Part shown: piece by piece, positions 10,669 to 22,240 of the stretch | How positions within the stretch are numbered: position 1 is the first letter of the stretch | Layout of the letters: each line of letters begins with the position of its first letter | Source: Brachionus manjavacas | Taxonomy: Eukaryota; Rotifera; Eurotatoria; Ploima; Brachionidae | Direction of reading: 5' to 3' | DNA: 64,000 nucleotides | Assembly (NCBI GenBank): GCA_019054805.1 | Contig: JAHQIY010000007.1 | Coordinates: 2,361,501-2,425,500 of the forward strand | Made by a program: the position numbers and the translations under genes | The notes under the pieces: generated by a model | What the model was told of the DNA's origin: nothing | The model's database searches: none | The model's input: the letters and a program-made list of their open reading frames with translations, nothing else

Positions 10669-12540
10669 TTTAAAATCATGTTACAAAAATTTATTACTAA
10701 AATGATAAATAGATGAGCTTTGACGTATAATTTCGACTAATTTAAATATTTGCACGCATGCAAGTAGGCAAAAACATAAGGACTAATATTTGGTCTTTGA
10801 TAATTAAACTAAACTACAAGAGAATTTTTGCAAACTTTTTAATGACATCAAGGTGACTTATTTTTAATTAAATATTGATAGTTATGAATCAATTGAATTC
10901 TACATTATAACAATATTCTTAAACCAATTATTTATTGTTCATTAGATTATATTATTCCATTTAAAACAAATACTAGAATAATTAGATTTTTTCTCAAACA
11001 GGCTTTCCAAAAATACTTTCTAGACTATTTCAATAAAAAGAATTAAAAAATGATCAAAGACTCAATGTAATATATTCATTTTAATTTATTTTTTAAATCT
11101 AACGCATATTTACTAGATTAGAAAAACTTTCTTAAAATTTAAAAACATAACAATTTTAAGCTTATACTATTAGAAATCTTTTTAAAAATCATTAAAATAT
11201 AATTTTATTATATTTGAAAGCTCCAAAAATACTAAAAAGAATTTATAGAAAATATTTCCCAAAAAACAATTTTATTTAATTCACTGATTTCATTTAGTGT
11301 TTCTAATTTATTATTCAATTTTATTTCTTCTGAGACTCAAATTTTTACTAATAAATATTTGATATAAAAATTATGAATATGAAATATTAAAGGTTTTTAA
11401 AAAATATCGATATGCTTCAGACATTTTTTTTTAAAATCTTAAATTTGTTCTTATAAATTTAAATGTACTGATTTAGAATTTATGTAAATTAGTTCAATAT
11501 ACTTGACTTTTTCTTGCTCTATTATCAGTCAAAGTTTTAGCAAATTTTTGCCGGAAATCTTTTTAGTTCTATAAAAATGATATTGATGCTTTTTTTTTTC
11601 CTAGAAAAAAGTTTTCTTGAACTTACATAAATTTACATAAATTCTAAATCAGCTCATTCAAATTTTTAAGAACAAATTTAAAATATTAAAAAAATATCTG
11701 AGGCATATTACATTTTTTCAACCAATATTGCCCCATATTCTTTTAATTCTCTGCACAAAATTCAAGTTAAAAAATAAATATCAAAGGAACAAGACATAGG
11801 TTTGAAATTTTGTTGACTTATTGATGAATTTGTCTTATGAAAATGAACAAAGTTTGTTAAATTGTTGGATTCTTTTTTTGACCTTGGCAGCCTTTGATAC
11901 TCTTCCTCCTATTTAAATAGCTTATCAACATGTAAAAAAATCTTATTTTCTAAATTAAACCAACTTATTCATATTCATTTTCATTTTCGAACGATATATT
12001 TTAAGTATTTTTGGCTTAATCTGAACAAAAATCTGTAAAAAAAACTTTTAAAAATTGTAAAAAAAGACAGTTTGGAAATTGTTGAAAAATTATCTTAAAC
12101 TGCTTTAATCAAAAGAAATTAGGTAGCCTAGTAAAAATTGCTAGAATATAAAAAACTTTCAGATTAACAAGAAAATGTTTAGATCCATCTGTTACTAACA
12201 GAAAATTTCAAAATCAAAATGATTTTGATGGATATATTTTATTATAGTTTCACAGAAAAATTGTAACGATACATTTTTAAAATACATACATCTATTTTAG
12301 AATAGTAACATTCTTAATGAATTTTCAAATTTTCGTTTGTGAAATGCAATGCTTTGAAAAGACGTAGGGTGAAAGATGCAAAAAATGTCAGATCATAACA
12401 GCACTGTTTTTAAACAGTTATTTTTAATTAAATTAAAAAGATGACTTTAAATGGTCATAATTCATGCAATACAACGATTTCCAGGAAAGTCTAAATGAAA
12501 TCAAAAAAAAATGAAATTTCACAACGAGTTCTTACAAAAC
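10669..12540. other. intergenic upstream of GPR107, no gene seen
   Basis: 1.9 kb of AT-rich DNA holding one foldback element (listed separately) and the presumed GPR107 promoter. No exon-like stretch was found on either strand. Confidence 0.45.
11410..11708. repeat. foldback element with about 90-bp inverted arms
   Basis: The left arm (11410-11497) and right arm (11617-11708) are inverted copies. Both contain ATATGC-T/C-TCAGA, TTAAATTTGTTCTTA and CTGATTTAGAATTTATGTAAAT in the same order, separated by a centre of about 120 bp. This structure fits a MITE or foldback transposon. No ORF and no clean target duplication were seen. Confidence 0.65.
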
Positions 12541-12544
12541 GGCA

Positions 12545-13190
12545 ACTTTTTTTTTTAAATATAAAATGAGGTGGAACCTCGGGCTATTTGGAATGGATCT
12601 TAGTTCATCCTTTCAACGTCTTGCTATAAAACGACAACTGATTTTAATATTCTAATGATTAGATTAGATCTCTGTATTTAACTTTTGTTCGTCCTCTGTT
12701 GGAATTTGCGATGCCTGTATGGTCTCCTATTCTGAAGTCTGACTTTTAGAATGTTGAAAGAATTCAACGCAAAGCTACAAAATTTGTTTCTTAAATTAGA
12801 AACAAACCGTAAGAAAGCAGATTGAAGGCAATGAACATTCCAAATCTGGTGGAAAGAAGAAAAAGAGGTGATCTAATTGAATCATACAAGTTCATGCATG
12901 GAATAGAATTTAAATGTCACAAAAAACCAAGAAAGAGGTCACTGCTTTAAATATCACAAAGAAATTTCAAGGCGTCAGCATAGAGATAACTTTTTTTCAA
13001 CAGAACCCCTAGCTTATGGAACTCGCTGCCAAATCAATTAGTTGAAGTGCCCAATGTAAACAGCTTTAAAGCAGGCGCTGATTGCTGGATGAGCAGCTAT
13101 CAATCACATCAGCTGTCTTAGTGTGCTTGTCAGCACACTCGCTGGTCAGCCAGTCAAACTACTACTACTGCTAATGTTAATTAGTTAAAG
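12545..13190 (+). mobile_element. LINE (CR1/L2-like) 3' part, degenerate
   Basis: Plus-strand broken frames give the C-terminal end of a non-LTR reverse transcriptase: LTFVRPLLEFAMPVWSP, then NVERIQRKATKFV, then a RRKRGDLIESYKFMHG block and a final VPNVNSFKAG motif. Stops and frameshifts interrupt it. The 3' tail has two small stem-loops (13120-13139 and 13142-13153) and an ACT trinucleotide run, and is shared with the copy at 42266-42390. The 5' part including the catalytic YADD box is missing, as expected for a truncated insertion. Confidence 0.8.
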
Positions 13191-13312
13191 ATTTAAATAA
13201 ACAAAAGGATATGAAAAAATATTTTTTATTTTTTTTAAATAGTGATTTTAATAGAATAAAATAATTTAATTTTGTTAAACAAATATTTTAAATAATTTCG
13301 TTCGACCAAGGT

Positions 13313-15284
13313 TTAAATTAAACTTTGTTTATTTTGATTCGTATCGGGTAATATCTTAACATTATCTGGTTCATTAAAGTCAGTTTCATCAATTGAATAG
13401 CCAAGTTTGTATTTCAATTTTATTTGCTCCTTAAATTTAAAATTTTCAAATTTAATTTCAAACCAAAAATTTGCCTTACCTTGCTCGGATTAGCAATCAA
13501 AAGTATTTGAGTAATTGCAGTCGGAGGTAAAATGGGATTGTAAATTGGCAAATCAGACCGAGACGCTGGTTGAAGTTTTAGTTTCATCGACTGGGAAAAA
13601 AACTATTTAAAAAAAATTTATTTTCATTTAATATACCTTCGGAACAGCAGCTTGGAAAGTAAAATTCTTCACCACATTTTCTGTATTTAAACTTGTAACA
13701 CTTAAAACAAAAACACTAATAAACTCATTCGGAGTATTGGATGCCAAATGAAGTACTATTTTTATCATATTCTTGTTATACAATTCAAATGGACCAATTT
13801 GAACATTCGGTTTAATAGCTTCAAGTTCAAAATTCAAATCGTTTAAAAGAGAGAAGACATCATTTTCATTTGAACTCATTTTTTTGTGTAATCCAGCATT
13901 TAATGGAATCGATGGATTGTTCAATGATTTTTCCATCAGATCTTTTCCCAACTGGTTCAAATCATCTAGAGCTTTTAGCTGCGGAGTTTTAGCAGGAATT
14001 TTATTTTGAATCTGATTCTTGGGCATTACAAATGCCGGACTTTGACCCGCTGAAGCATTTTGTTTCAGGTTCATCGAAGAGAACAAGTCTTGCATATTGC
14101 TATACATCAAATTTGTGTCCGATGTTAGCAGATCATCCATTTTATTCTCAGTTACAAATTTTGCTGAATTTGAGATAGGATTGGCAAACAATTCTTCCAG
14201 TTCTTTCAAGGGATCATAATTCGAAGGTTTCGGAGTTTCTTGTGAAGAAAAAAGCTCTTCATCTTTGTGCACAGAACTTGTTAAACTAACTAACTTGTCG
14301 TCTGAAGATGCCTGGTTGATGTGCTTTAAAAAAATGAGCTTATATTGCCCTATTATTTTTTCACACTGTTCATTAGTCTTGATTATGTCACCAATAGCTT
14401 CGTCATTATCATCAGTTTCACTGGCCATGGTCACCAATTTTGACCTCATTTTATCCAATTCTTCATACAAATATTTAATAGTTTCCTTCTCGGATTCGGT
14501 GACTGATGCCGAATTGTAGTTCAAAAGCATATCGTTCAAAAGTCGAATATTATTGTTGATATGCTCGAGTTCATTGATTCGGTTGGATATTTTTTCTGTT
14601 TTTATTTCGTCCTGTCTGACCATGTTCTTGATTATTCGGTTGGCTTCTTCCAAATCTTGTGGATTCTTGCTTTTGAGAAGTTGCTGCAGCTTTTTTGATT
14701 TTTCTCCATCTTCAAAGATTGGATTGGAAATTCTTGGCGGAACTTTAAAGTCCAATTTATCCACATTTTTCGGGTCCTCGGCGACTATGCCCTGTTTTTT
14801 TAGCATTTCATATGCTTCTTTAATCTTTGGCCTATTAAGATACAAATACCATGAGTACAAGATTTCGATGCATCGCTGCTTCACTTTTTCACTTGTTCTA
14901 TTGCCAAAGTACTTGGGAGAGATTAATTTTATGATTTCATTAAGGAATCTAAATCGGGCTACGGCATCGTGAAAACGTTCACCACAGTTTTTTACACATG
15001 CTTCTAGAGTGTACAGTGCAATCATGGCTTCCCATTCTTGGGAACTTTGAATTTTTGGCGAAAGAAGATCTAAGGCAAGTTGAGCACCATCAAGGTCTGA
15101 GTTTAATTTTTGGCAAAATTGGCCTACTAGATTTGGATCGAGTTCCTTTTTGATCGGGCTGAATATTTTATCTATTAAAAAAAAGTAACACATAGCTTGG
15201 GTATTTTGAAGAGAGCATCTTACGAAAAAGAGATTCTATTTCTTTTCGAGATGACGTTGAATTTGACGTAAAATTGAAGTTCAT
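13313..15284 (-). CDS. GGA: GGA-type clathrin adaptor (ADP-ribosylation-factor-binding), four exons
   Basis: Exons (minus) 15224-15284, 13637-15171, 13480-13590 and 13313-13429 keep frame and give 607 residues. Domain order is that of GGA proteins. A VHS domain comes first (about residues 10-150: QSSQEWEAM, LEACVKNCGERFHD, FRFLNEIIKLISPKYFG, LYSWYLYL, MLKKQGIV). A GAT three-helix domain follows (about 180-315). Then comes a long hinge with acidic and F-S/D-containing stretches (EELFSS, DLFSS, DVFSLLNDL). The C-terminal gamma-adaptin ear starts at IGPFELY and includes NFTFQAAVPK, SMKLKLQPAS and AITQILLIANP. GGAs bind Arf-GTP at the trans-Golgi and sort cargo such as acidic-dileucine receptors into clathrin carriers. 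The ATG at 15284 is the first giving this start; intron 1 is only 52 bp. Vertebrate paralogue assignment is not meaningful. Confidence 0.93.
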
Positions 15285-16224
15285 CTTGAAATCAGATCGG
15301 GCTTTAGAATTAAAAATATGATAAAATTTTATGACTAAATATTTTAATTTAAACTTGCAAAGTAATGAATACACGATTAATTATGAAAAAAAAATACATT
15401 ATTTCAAAATTTAGTTTATCAAAATGAAGTTAAAAAAATATCAGGAAATCATTGTTTTATTTTCCATTTTTTTTAATTTTAAATTTTATTTTAGCGATTA
15501 AAAATAATCAAAACTCAAAAGAGAATAGTTATATAAAATGAAAAAAAAAACAAAACAATCTGAATACAAAGTAAAATAGAAAAAAATTCAAAGTTAAAAA
15601 TATAGAAAAAAATTAAGATATAAATTTAAAATAGGGTGACAGGTTATACATGTTCAAATATTTGAGTGTTCAGGAAAAAAGAAATTGCAAGGTAGCAGTT
15701 ACACAATCGAGTCGGATATTGATTGAACCTTGATTCAAAAACTTGTTTATTCTTCCACGAGTTTGATGACCAAAGAATGGCTCAGTCCTGTCCTAACATA
15801 TCTATCACTATTAAAAGAACCGTTTTGAGACTGCTTGTAGTTTAAGTTTATTAAGGGGATCATGATGTATAGTTTTGAAAGGAATTTCGTATTTTACTTT
15901 TAGAATAGATCGAACTTCTGAATTTGAATGACATTAATTTTAATTTTTATTTTAGTTTCTGAGAATGAATTTAAACATGAAATCGGATTATCTAAAATTT
16001 ATTAACGTTTTGTAAAGATTTTCTAATGTTTTGGGTATCATCATCTGGAAAAAGAATAGAGTAATAGCTGCTTGTTTTATTTCTTTTTGTTAAGGCTTTT
16101 ATAAAAGCTAAAAAGAATTGGGCTTATTATTGAATCCTTTGGGACCACTGCTTTGATAATATATTGAACTCTAAATTTTTCATTTACATTTCTCTTTAGG
16201 ATTTGGAATGAACAAATTATCTAA
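15285..16224. other. intergenic upstream of GGA, no gene seen
   Basis: AT-rich spacer. The higher-complexity stretch around 15640-15830 may be more LINE debris on the minus strand, but no conserved motif could be read with confidence. Confidence 0.35.
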
Positions 16225-16385
16225 TACAGTAAAAAGATATGAAGACAGATAAATAATAATTAGCTCATTAATGAGCCCTTCAAACCATACTCTGTCAAAA
16301 GCCTTAGAAATATCAGAAAAAAACAGCAAAATATTGTGTGCAGTGCGCCAATGTTTTCTAAAAAATCATTTAAAAATCCTATTAT
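16225..16385 (-). pseudogene. LINE reverse transcriptase fragment
   Basis: The minus strand reads FFSDISKAFDRVWFEGLINEL. This is the F-x-D-I-x-KAFD-x-VW block that carries the first catalytic Asp region of non-LTR reverse transcriptases. Flanking frames are broken. It is an isolated fragment and the rest of the element cannot be delimited. Confidence 0.65.
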
Positions 16386-17200
16386 TTTTCAGATTTTTTA
16401 AAATTTTCATCAATAAATTTACATTTTTTTTACTTGTTAAAAGTTAGGAATTTATGTAAATTGACATGAAATTTCGAATTTTTTTTTTTAGAATATTGCT
16501 ACATTTATTTAGTTAAAAAGAGAAATTTAAAAAAAAAATATAAAAAATTCATATGGTTTAATTTTTTGTGTTTGAATTACAATATGTATCCAATGTTGAA
16601 TTAAAATTGAAGTGCGATGTTTCAAATATTTTTTCAGTTAATAATTGCAAACATGAAAAACTTTGAGTTTTTTTTTTATAAAATTTTGAATTTGGGTTTG
16701 TGATATGATGATCCTTAAAGATAATTGAATATAAAAAAATTTTAGTTTAAAAAACTATCTACGCTCTTTTTTTTTTTTTCATAAATTAAGTATTTGTTAA
16801 AATGCCACAGTGATTTAATTTTTCTCAAAAATGGTCAAATTTTTAAAAATTAATTATTTTCTCTTAATTTTGAGTTCCTGATGGTAAAAAAATGTGTAGA
16901 TTTCGAATTTCTGGTTAGTTTTTATAAATTTTGGATTTTTTTCATTTTAAAACGTATTTTTGATATTTAATTTTAAATAATTTTTTTAACATCAAAATAT
17001 TAAGTTAATTTATATATAATTAAATGAAATTAACAGTTTTAATAAAAATAAATAATTTTTGATCATTAAATTTTATTTTAGTTATCATAAAAATAATATG
17101 GTAAATCAAATTGTTCTTCATGAATTAAATTTTCTTCAGTATTTTGAATTTGACAGTTTTCTAAATGGTCAGGCTCATCAAGGTCTTCTATTTCTTCATC
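16386..17200. other. AT-rich flank of the RAG1-like pseudogene
   Basis: Low-complexity sequence with no coding signal. It would contain the 3' end of the RAG1-like element, but no terminal repeat pair could be recognised. Confidence 0.4.
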
Positions 17201-19050
17201 TTACTCATAATCCTCTTCTTCAAGTATTAAAAGCCATTTTAATTCAACTTTATTTTCAATTTTCTCCTTTTTTTTGTTACGACATTTACCAACATTTGAA
17301 CTTATTGTTGATAATAAAGGATCACTAGTAACAAGCAAATGTTTAAAATGGTCTGTATTAGTTAATACTCTATTTGCCTTTCGTGTGTGATGTAAACGAA
17401 TGCTTTTACTATCCTTATTTCGAGATTCTTGTGCTTCTTCACTGAATAATCCAACTGGATATAAAAGTTGAGTGACTACTTCAGGCCCATGAACTAGCAA
17501 TTTGTGCACAGATACTGGCATGTAAAACCAATTGTAATTTCTTATGTAAAAATTAAAAGTTTCTTGATTGTAATCCTGAAATTTATTTGCATCTATTTTA
17601 TTTGTAGAATTGATAGCACACAAAGTGATGAAAAGCCGACGGATGAAAAATTCGCTAATACCAGTTATTTCTGAAAAGATTCTATAATTTCGAAAAGCTC
17701 TTCTAGATGTATTACCATCATTTGAAGTTCCAAACCCAGAATCTTTTGGCATGTCAACAATTAGCCCCATTTTTTCTCTAAATTCTTTTTGAACTTTTGA
17801 TTTCTTAAGTTTATACATTATCTGATGCTCTTCATTTGATTTTCTGACTTGCCAACATTCAAATTCCAGTCTATATGAAAGGTGTAAAATAAATTCGAAA
17901 CAACGAATCCACATATGGAGGGGTGGAATACCGAGTAAAATAGCATCTTGATTAATTTCTTTATTATATAAAATTTTCATCTGGTTCATCTCAACTGGAG
18001 TTGCTCCACAAATATTGCACACTCTCGAGGCTGAATTCCCACACACTGCATTGGCGGCTTTGCCATCCAGCATAGTTAGATTTGAAAACTTAAATTTTAA
18101 ATACATAAATCTATCCTTAAACGGGATTTCAACTTGGTAATGTTCTAATCTTTCCATTTGTGATTTTATATATTCAAATTCATTTTTTATCTGATTTGAT
18201 GTTTCTTTTATAAATTGGAATCTAATAGGCCGACAAAAACGCGGCGTTGATGGTATATTGTTAATCCACAAATTATTGTTATTTTCGTCACACAAAAAAA
18301 GCGGAACCAACGATGACGTGAGCAAACTTTCATCCGATTATTCAAAAGGGCTATTTTCGAAACGTTGTTTAAATTTACCATAACCACTAGCTCCATCGAA
18401 TCCCCATTTGAAATTAAATTTAAATCAATTTCTAATCTGGCATTAACCCCATTTTGTGACATATCCTCTGCTTTTTTTAAAATAGATTTTGAAACTGATT
18501 CAATTGAATGAGACGACGAGCAGTTATATTTAAAAGATCTTGAACATTAACCTCAGCTTTTAACTCGCCTACATTAATTTCATTGTCAAAACATTGGTTT
18601 TTGGCACATAATACTTCATCATTTGTCTGAAAAATGTCTGCGTTTTTTTGTCTAGCTATGTTTCGAATTTATTGATACGACGCTTGAGTTAAGTTGCAAG
18701 AAATAAAAATCGAAAGTGCTTCATTTGCACTCAATTTAACTATAGATTTCGAATCATTTTACAAATTTCTTTATCTCCATCTTGCCTTTTATATGAATAT
18801 TTTTATACTCTCACAAGATTTAAACGATTATTTACTCTGGCATTATAAATTAAAGCCCTAAACAGCTTTTCATACGAATTTTCTTTCGCGAGCTCAGCAA
18901 CAAGTTTTCGTTTTCTTTCAGCAGATAAAAATTCCCATGATTTAACTTTTCGCTTTTTCTCTTTAAAAATAAAATTGAAGTTGAAATTTTTATATTTTTC
19001 AATAAAAAATTACTATTTATTTTAAAACTAGGTTTTGACGTTCTTGTCAT
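17201..19050 (-). pseudogene. RAG1/Transib-family transposase, decayed
   Basis: A 374-codon open segment (17201-18325) plus upstream frame pieces form a RAG1-core-like transposase. N-terminal pieces near 18960-18800 read WEFLSAERKRKLVAELAKE. Near 18380-18410 lies WGFDGASGYGKFKQRF (first Asp, codon 18395-18397). Then come LVPLFLCDENN (second Asp, about 18287-18289), RFCRPIRFQFIKE, LDGKAANAV, CNICGAT (18008-18019; RAG1 has CTLCDAT as part of its zinc site) and VHKLLVHGPEVV (RAG1: FHKTLAHVPEII, zinc histidines). Last is SEEAQESRNK (RAG1: SEGNESGNK, catalytic Glu; codon 17426-17428). A TAA at 18338-18340 and at least two frameshifts (near 18405 and 18490) disable it. Transib transposases are the accepted ancestors of V(D)J recombinase. 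No RING or N-terminal RAG1 region is seen. Confidence 0.72.
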
Positions 19051-19096
19051 TGTAAAATTTTCATCGGTTATATTAATTTTACCAGAAAGCCACTTT

Positions 19097-20280
19097 TCAT
19101 TCGCTTTTTAAAAACATCATGTTTAAAGTAGATTTTTGTTTGTGTAATTTTTCATAAATTTTATAAAAGGTTAAATTGATATTTTTTTGTAACATTTTTT
19201 CATTGGATTCATTGCAATCAATTTCAAATTTTTTAAGAAAATGCATTGTTTCCTTCTTAGAATTAGCATCAAAAAACGTATGCTTAAATATCAAATTATT
19301 GTTGAAAGCATATTCGTACAATTCACGGCGAGAAATGTCTTTTATAATTTTAAGTTTTGAGAATCATTTTTGAGTTTTTTAATTAAAAGGTTCTAAATTA
19401 AAAACATTTTTTAGATTTTAACTATTTTTTTATTTTTTTATTTTTTTCAGGTCCCATAAAATCTCTTGTAACCTGCCCTTCGCTTAAGTTAGAAAACGGC
19501 ATAGCTCTTATTTTACACTTGTTATTTAAAAAGTCAAAGTACTTTGACATATAGTGGTGCTTATCAAAGTCAATTTTGGTCGTTATACCAATTTTATCAA
19601 CCACACAAAGTGCTTGTATTAACTCATTGTTTAATACATCAGCTATTCTTAAAAAAATGTGTAAAAAATCGATTACACATCGATTGTATCCGATTTCAGG
19701 AATTATATTTGGATTTTTGTACCCTTAATTATCTTTTTTTTTTTTGACAAAATTTCGGTATGCTGCTGAGCTATCCGTGCGAAAAATTTTTCATCTGTTA
19801 TTGAAAATTTTTTTTCCAATTTTCCAAAATCTTTCTTATCAGCAGTGCACTATAGACAAGGGTGATTTGCTGAAGCGCTTAAAAGGCCTAATACAATTGA
19901 TGTCATTTTCTAATCACTACAAAAAAAAAAACTCAATTCTACAATTTATCTTTGTTCTCTAATTCTTTTAAGTCTTTAATTTCATTCAAAATATGAATGA
20001 AGGGTTCTTTTAGATATTCATATTCTTCTTTTAAATGACTAAGTCCGAGTGTATAATTACCTGAAGACGTCTTTGCTTTGTCTTCTTCATTTAATAAAGT
20101 AAAAGTAAAATTAATTAAATTGTAACTACGGCCTATTTGTGTTCCAACAGCTGATAGTTTTACTTTTATTGGCCCCCAAGACTCTTTGTTGTAAAAACTA
20201 TACACCTGAAAAAGAATCCTATCTTTAACACCTACAAACCTTGAATTTTTGATTTTATCATACAAAACAAATTTTTGGTT
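19097..20280 (-). pseudogene. decayed transposase-like protein of an unnamed eukaryotic TE family
   Basis: Minus-strand frame pieces in order: a block with KVKLSAVGTQIGRSYNLINFTF and SSGNYTLGL (20180-20030), TSIVLGLLSASANHPCL-stop-CTADKK (about 19900-19840), NIIPEIGYNRCVIDFLHIFLR (about 19720-19640), and a tail ending FMGPEKNKK (about 19440). The DG/VGT-IGR, HPC-[W to stop]-C and DxLHxFLR motifs recur together in large hypothetical proteins scattered in animals and fungi and widely thought to be transposon-encoded. That is from memory, and I cannot name the superfamily. The stop inside the Cys pair and frameshifts show decay. It lies in the same orientation as, and upstream of, the RAG1-like relic. 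Confidence 0.5.
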
Positions 20281-21316
20281 AATTCAATTCTAAGTTGCTT
20301 AATATGATATTATGAAGGCCATGGAAAAGAAAACTCTTGTAAAAATGAGTTATACAATGTGTCTGAAATACAAAACCTATCTTTAAAAAAAAAAACATTT
20401 TTTATTTCATGTTTTGTTGTCTCATTTTCGTTAATATCTACAGAAAAATTATTTTTAAAAGTCTAAATTGGAGTTCACGGCATAGATGATAGAAACTTTG
20501 GTCAATTTTAAGCCTATTTCGGCTAATTTATCATATTTATTTACTAGTGTCGCCCCTATTTTTTCTTTGATCCTAAATTTTTGCTCAGGAGAGTAATAAG
20601 GATAATTTGGTTTGGTTTAAAAAAATTTAAGCTACAAATACATTTGTGAGTCTTTTCCTAATAAACATTTAACTTTTTTTCTAAATCATTAATCAATTTA
20701 TATTTTTGTTTTAATTCTTCTTTTAGATCAAAAATAAACTGTGTAGAAAAAATGGGATCCATTCGAAAAATGGTTAAAACAAGAAATGCTGGTGTCTTCG
20801 TTCCAGGTCAATATTGTCACAATTATTAGGAGAGATTTCATATTTTGTCAAGAAAAAAATCAAAAACAAAGCGCAAATACAACAAAAAAGTCTCGGAACA
20901 GAAAAAAGAACTTGACAAACTTAAAGTGCTAATTAATTACCACGTCGGTTCTCATTAAACCAAAAAACGCCAATATCCGTACCAAACCATCAAAGTCCAA
21001 ATATCAAACGAACATGCGGTATTATTAACAGATAATTTTAATTAAAAAAAAAGTTTTCAATCTAATATCAGATTAACTGAGACTTTACAAATGATAACAA
21101 GCAATTTAATTTCTAAAAATAATTTAATCAGAATTCAAAGGGACTCAATTAAATTTAAATTAAATAAAAAAAAATAGAATTAATTGATTCTAATTCAGTA
21201 AAACATGAATTTTTCGGTTTTTTTTATCTGTCAATAAGTTTTGTGAAAGAAGAAATTGTTTTAGATTAATTTTGTTTTTGTTTTTAATTTTATTTTGTAA
21301 TAATTAATTACAAAAA
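20281..21316. other. spacer with possible TE debris
   Basis: Around 20690-20960 the base composition is more complex. The minus strand near 20760-20690 reads as DPIFSTQFIFDLKEEL, and the plus strand near 20840-20960 reads as a Lys-rich helical piece. Either could be the front of the neighbouring transposon protein. Neither is enough to call a gene. Confidence 0.35.
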
Positions 21317-21700
21317 TTATTTTGCATTAACAACATCAGTCGGTAATTTGTTCCACGCGTTAACCACTCTATTTGTCAAAAAGCTCTCCCTGTTCTTTAT
21401 TCTTGTCAATTGCTTGGTCAATCTTCTTCGATTTCCACGAATTCCTCTAGCTGGACCGTTACTTGATAGTGCCTTGCTATTGATAAACGGATTTTGCCAT
21501 TCCACTGTAGTCAGACCGTTTGATATTTTGAAGGTATCGATTAAATCTCCCCCGTTCACGTCTTGTATTTAGCGTCGTCAAACCCAATCTGGTAAGTCTT
21601 TTGTCATAATCTAGGTCTCTTAAAATAATAACTAATTTCATAGCTCGTCTTTGTACTTGTTCCAAGATATTTGATTCCTTTTTGGTACAAGGACTCGAGC
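21317..21700 (-). pseudogene. LINE (CR1/L2-like) reverse transcriptase, C-terminal end
   Basis: Minus-strand pieces read LEQVQRRAMKLV, KRLTRLGLTTLNTRRERG, then GDLIDTFKISNG, RESFLTNRVVNAWNKLPTDVVNAK. These are the thumb/C-terminal consensus of CR1/L2/Jockey-type LINEs (VQRRATK; LPSLxxRRxRGDLI; NRVVxxWNxLPxxVV). One frameshift separates the two halves. The copy is 5' truncated, and the palm domain with YADD is absent. Confidence 0.8.
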
Positions 21701-22240
21701 TTGCTACAGCGACGACTTTAATTAATTTTCAGTAAAAGGAAGAAAGGTGGAATATGGACTATTTTTTAAATGAGACTTTAATAGATGATATTTTGGGATA
21801 GCAAATTTCGTGAATAGCTTTTAAGTGCAACTGAATGAGAAGAGATCAACAAAGAGCATTTATTTGATAATATCTTTTGTCACATAATATCATTTTAATT
21901 TATATTTCAATTTTTATTGTACGCTATTTAAAAAATTATCAAATTAAATTCGAAATTTTTTAAATTAATCATCTACTATTAATCATTTGATTGATTGTTA
22001 ATAATTCGACTAAGAAAGACAGTTATTAAGTCTACTTAATTTTTTGTCAGGCAAAACTTAAACTCTGCCAACCTCATATAAAAAATTTTAACATGGCAAA
22101 GATTTTTTCTCCATTTCAACCATTCCAAAAAAATAATATTTTATAGATATATTTGTGAATAAATAAAAAAATAATTAAAAATTAACTTAGAAAAGGCTCT
22201 TAGTTACAAAAAAATTGAAATAATTTTTCTCCATTTTTTC
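21701..22240. other. intergenic, no gene seen
   Basis: AT-rich spacer that probably holds the 3' UTR of the M13 peptidase gene. Nothing distinctive. Confidence 0.4.

Noticed and set aside
14265..14972. Plus-strand open frames opposite the GGA gene
   Set aside because: Antisense shadows of a well-supported exon; no domain and no start context.
16806..16812. Exact CACAGTG heptamer, pointing toward the RAG1-like relic, with an A-rich 9-mer after a 12-base gap
   Set aside because: A 7-mer is expected about twice by chance in a window of this size and composition, the 9-mer matches only about six of nine positions, and no partner was found at the other side.
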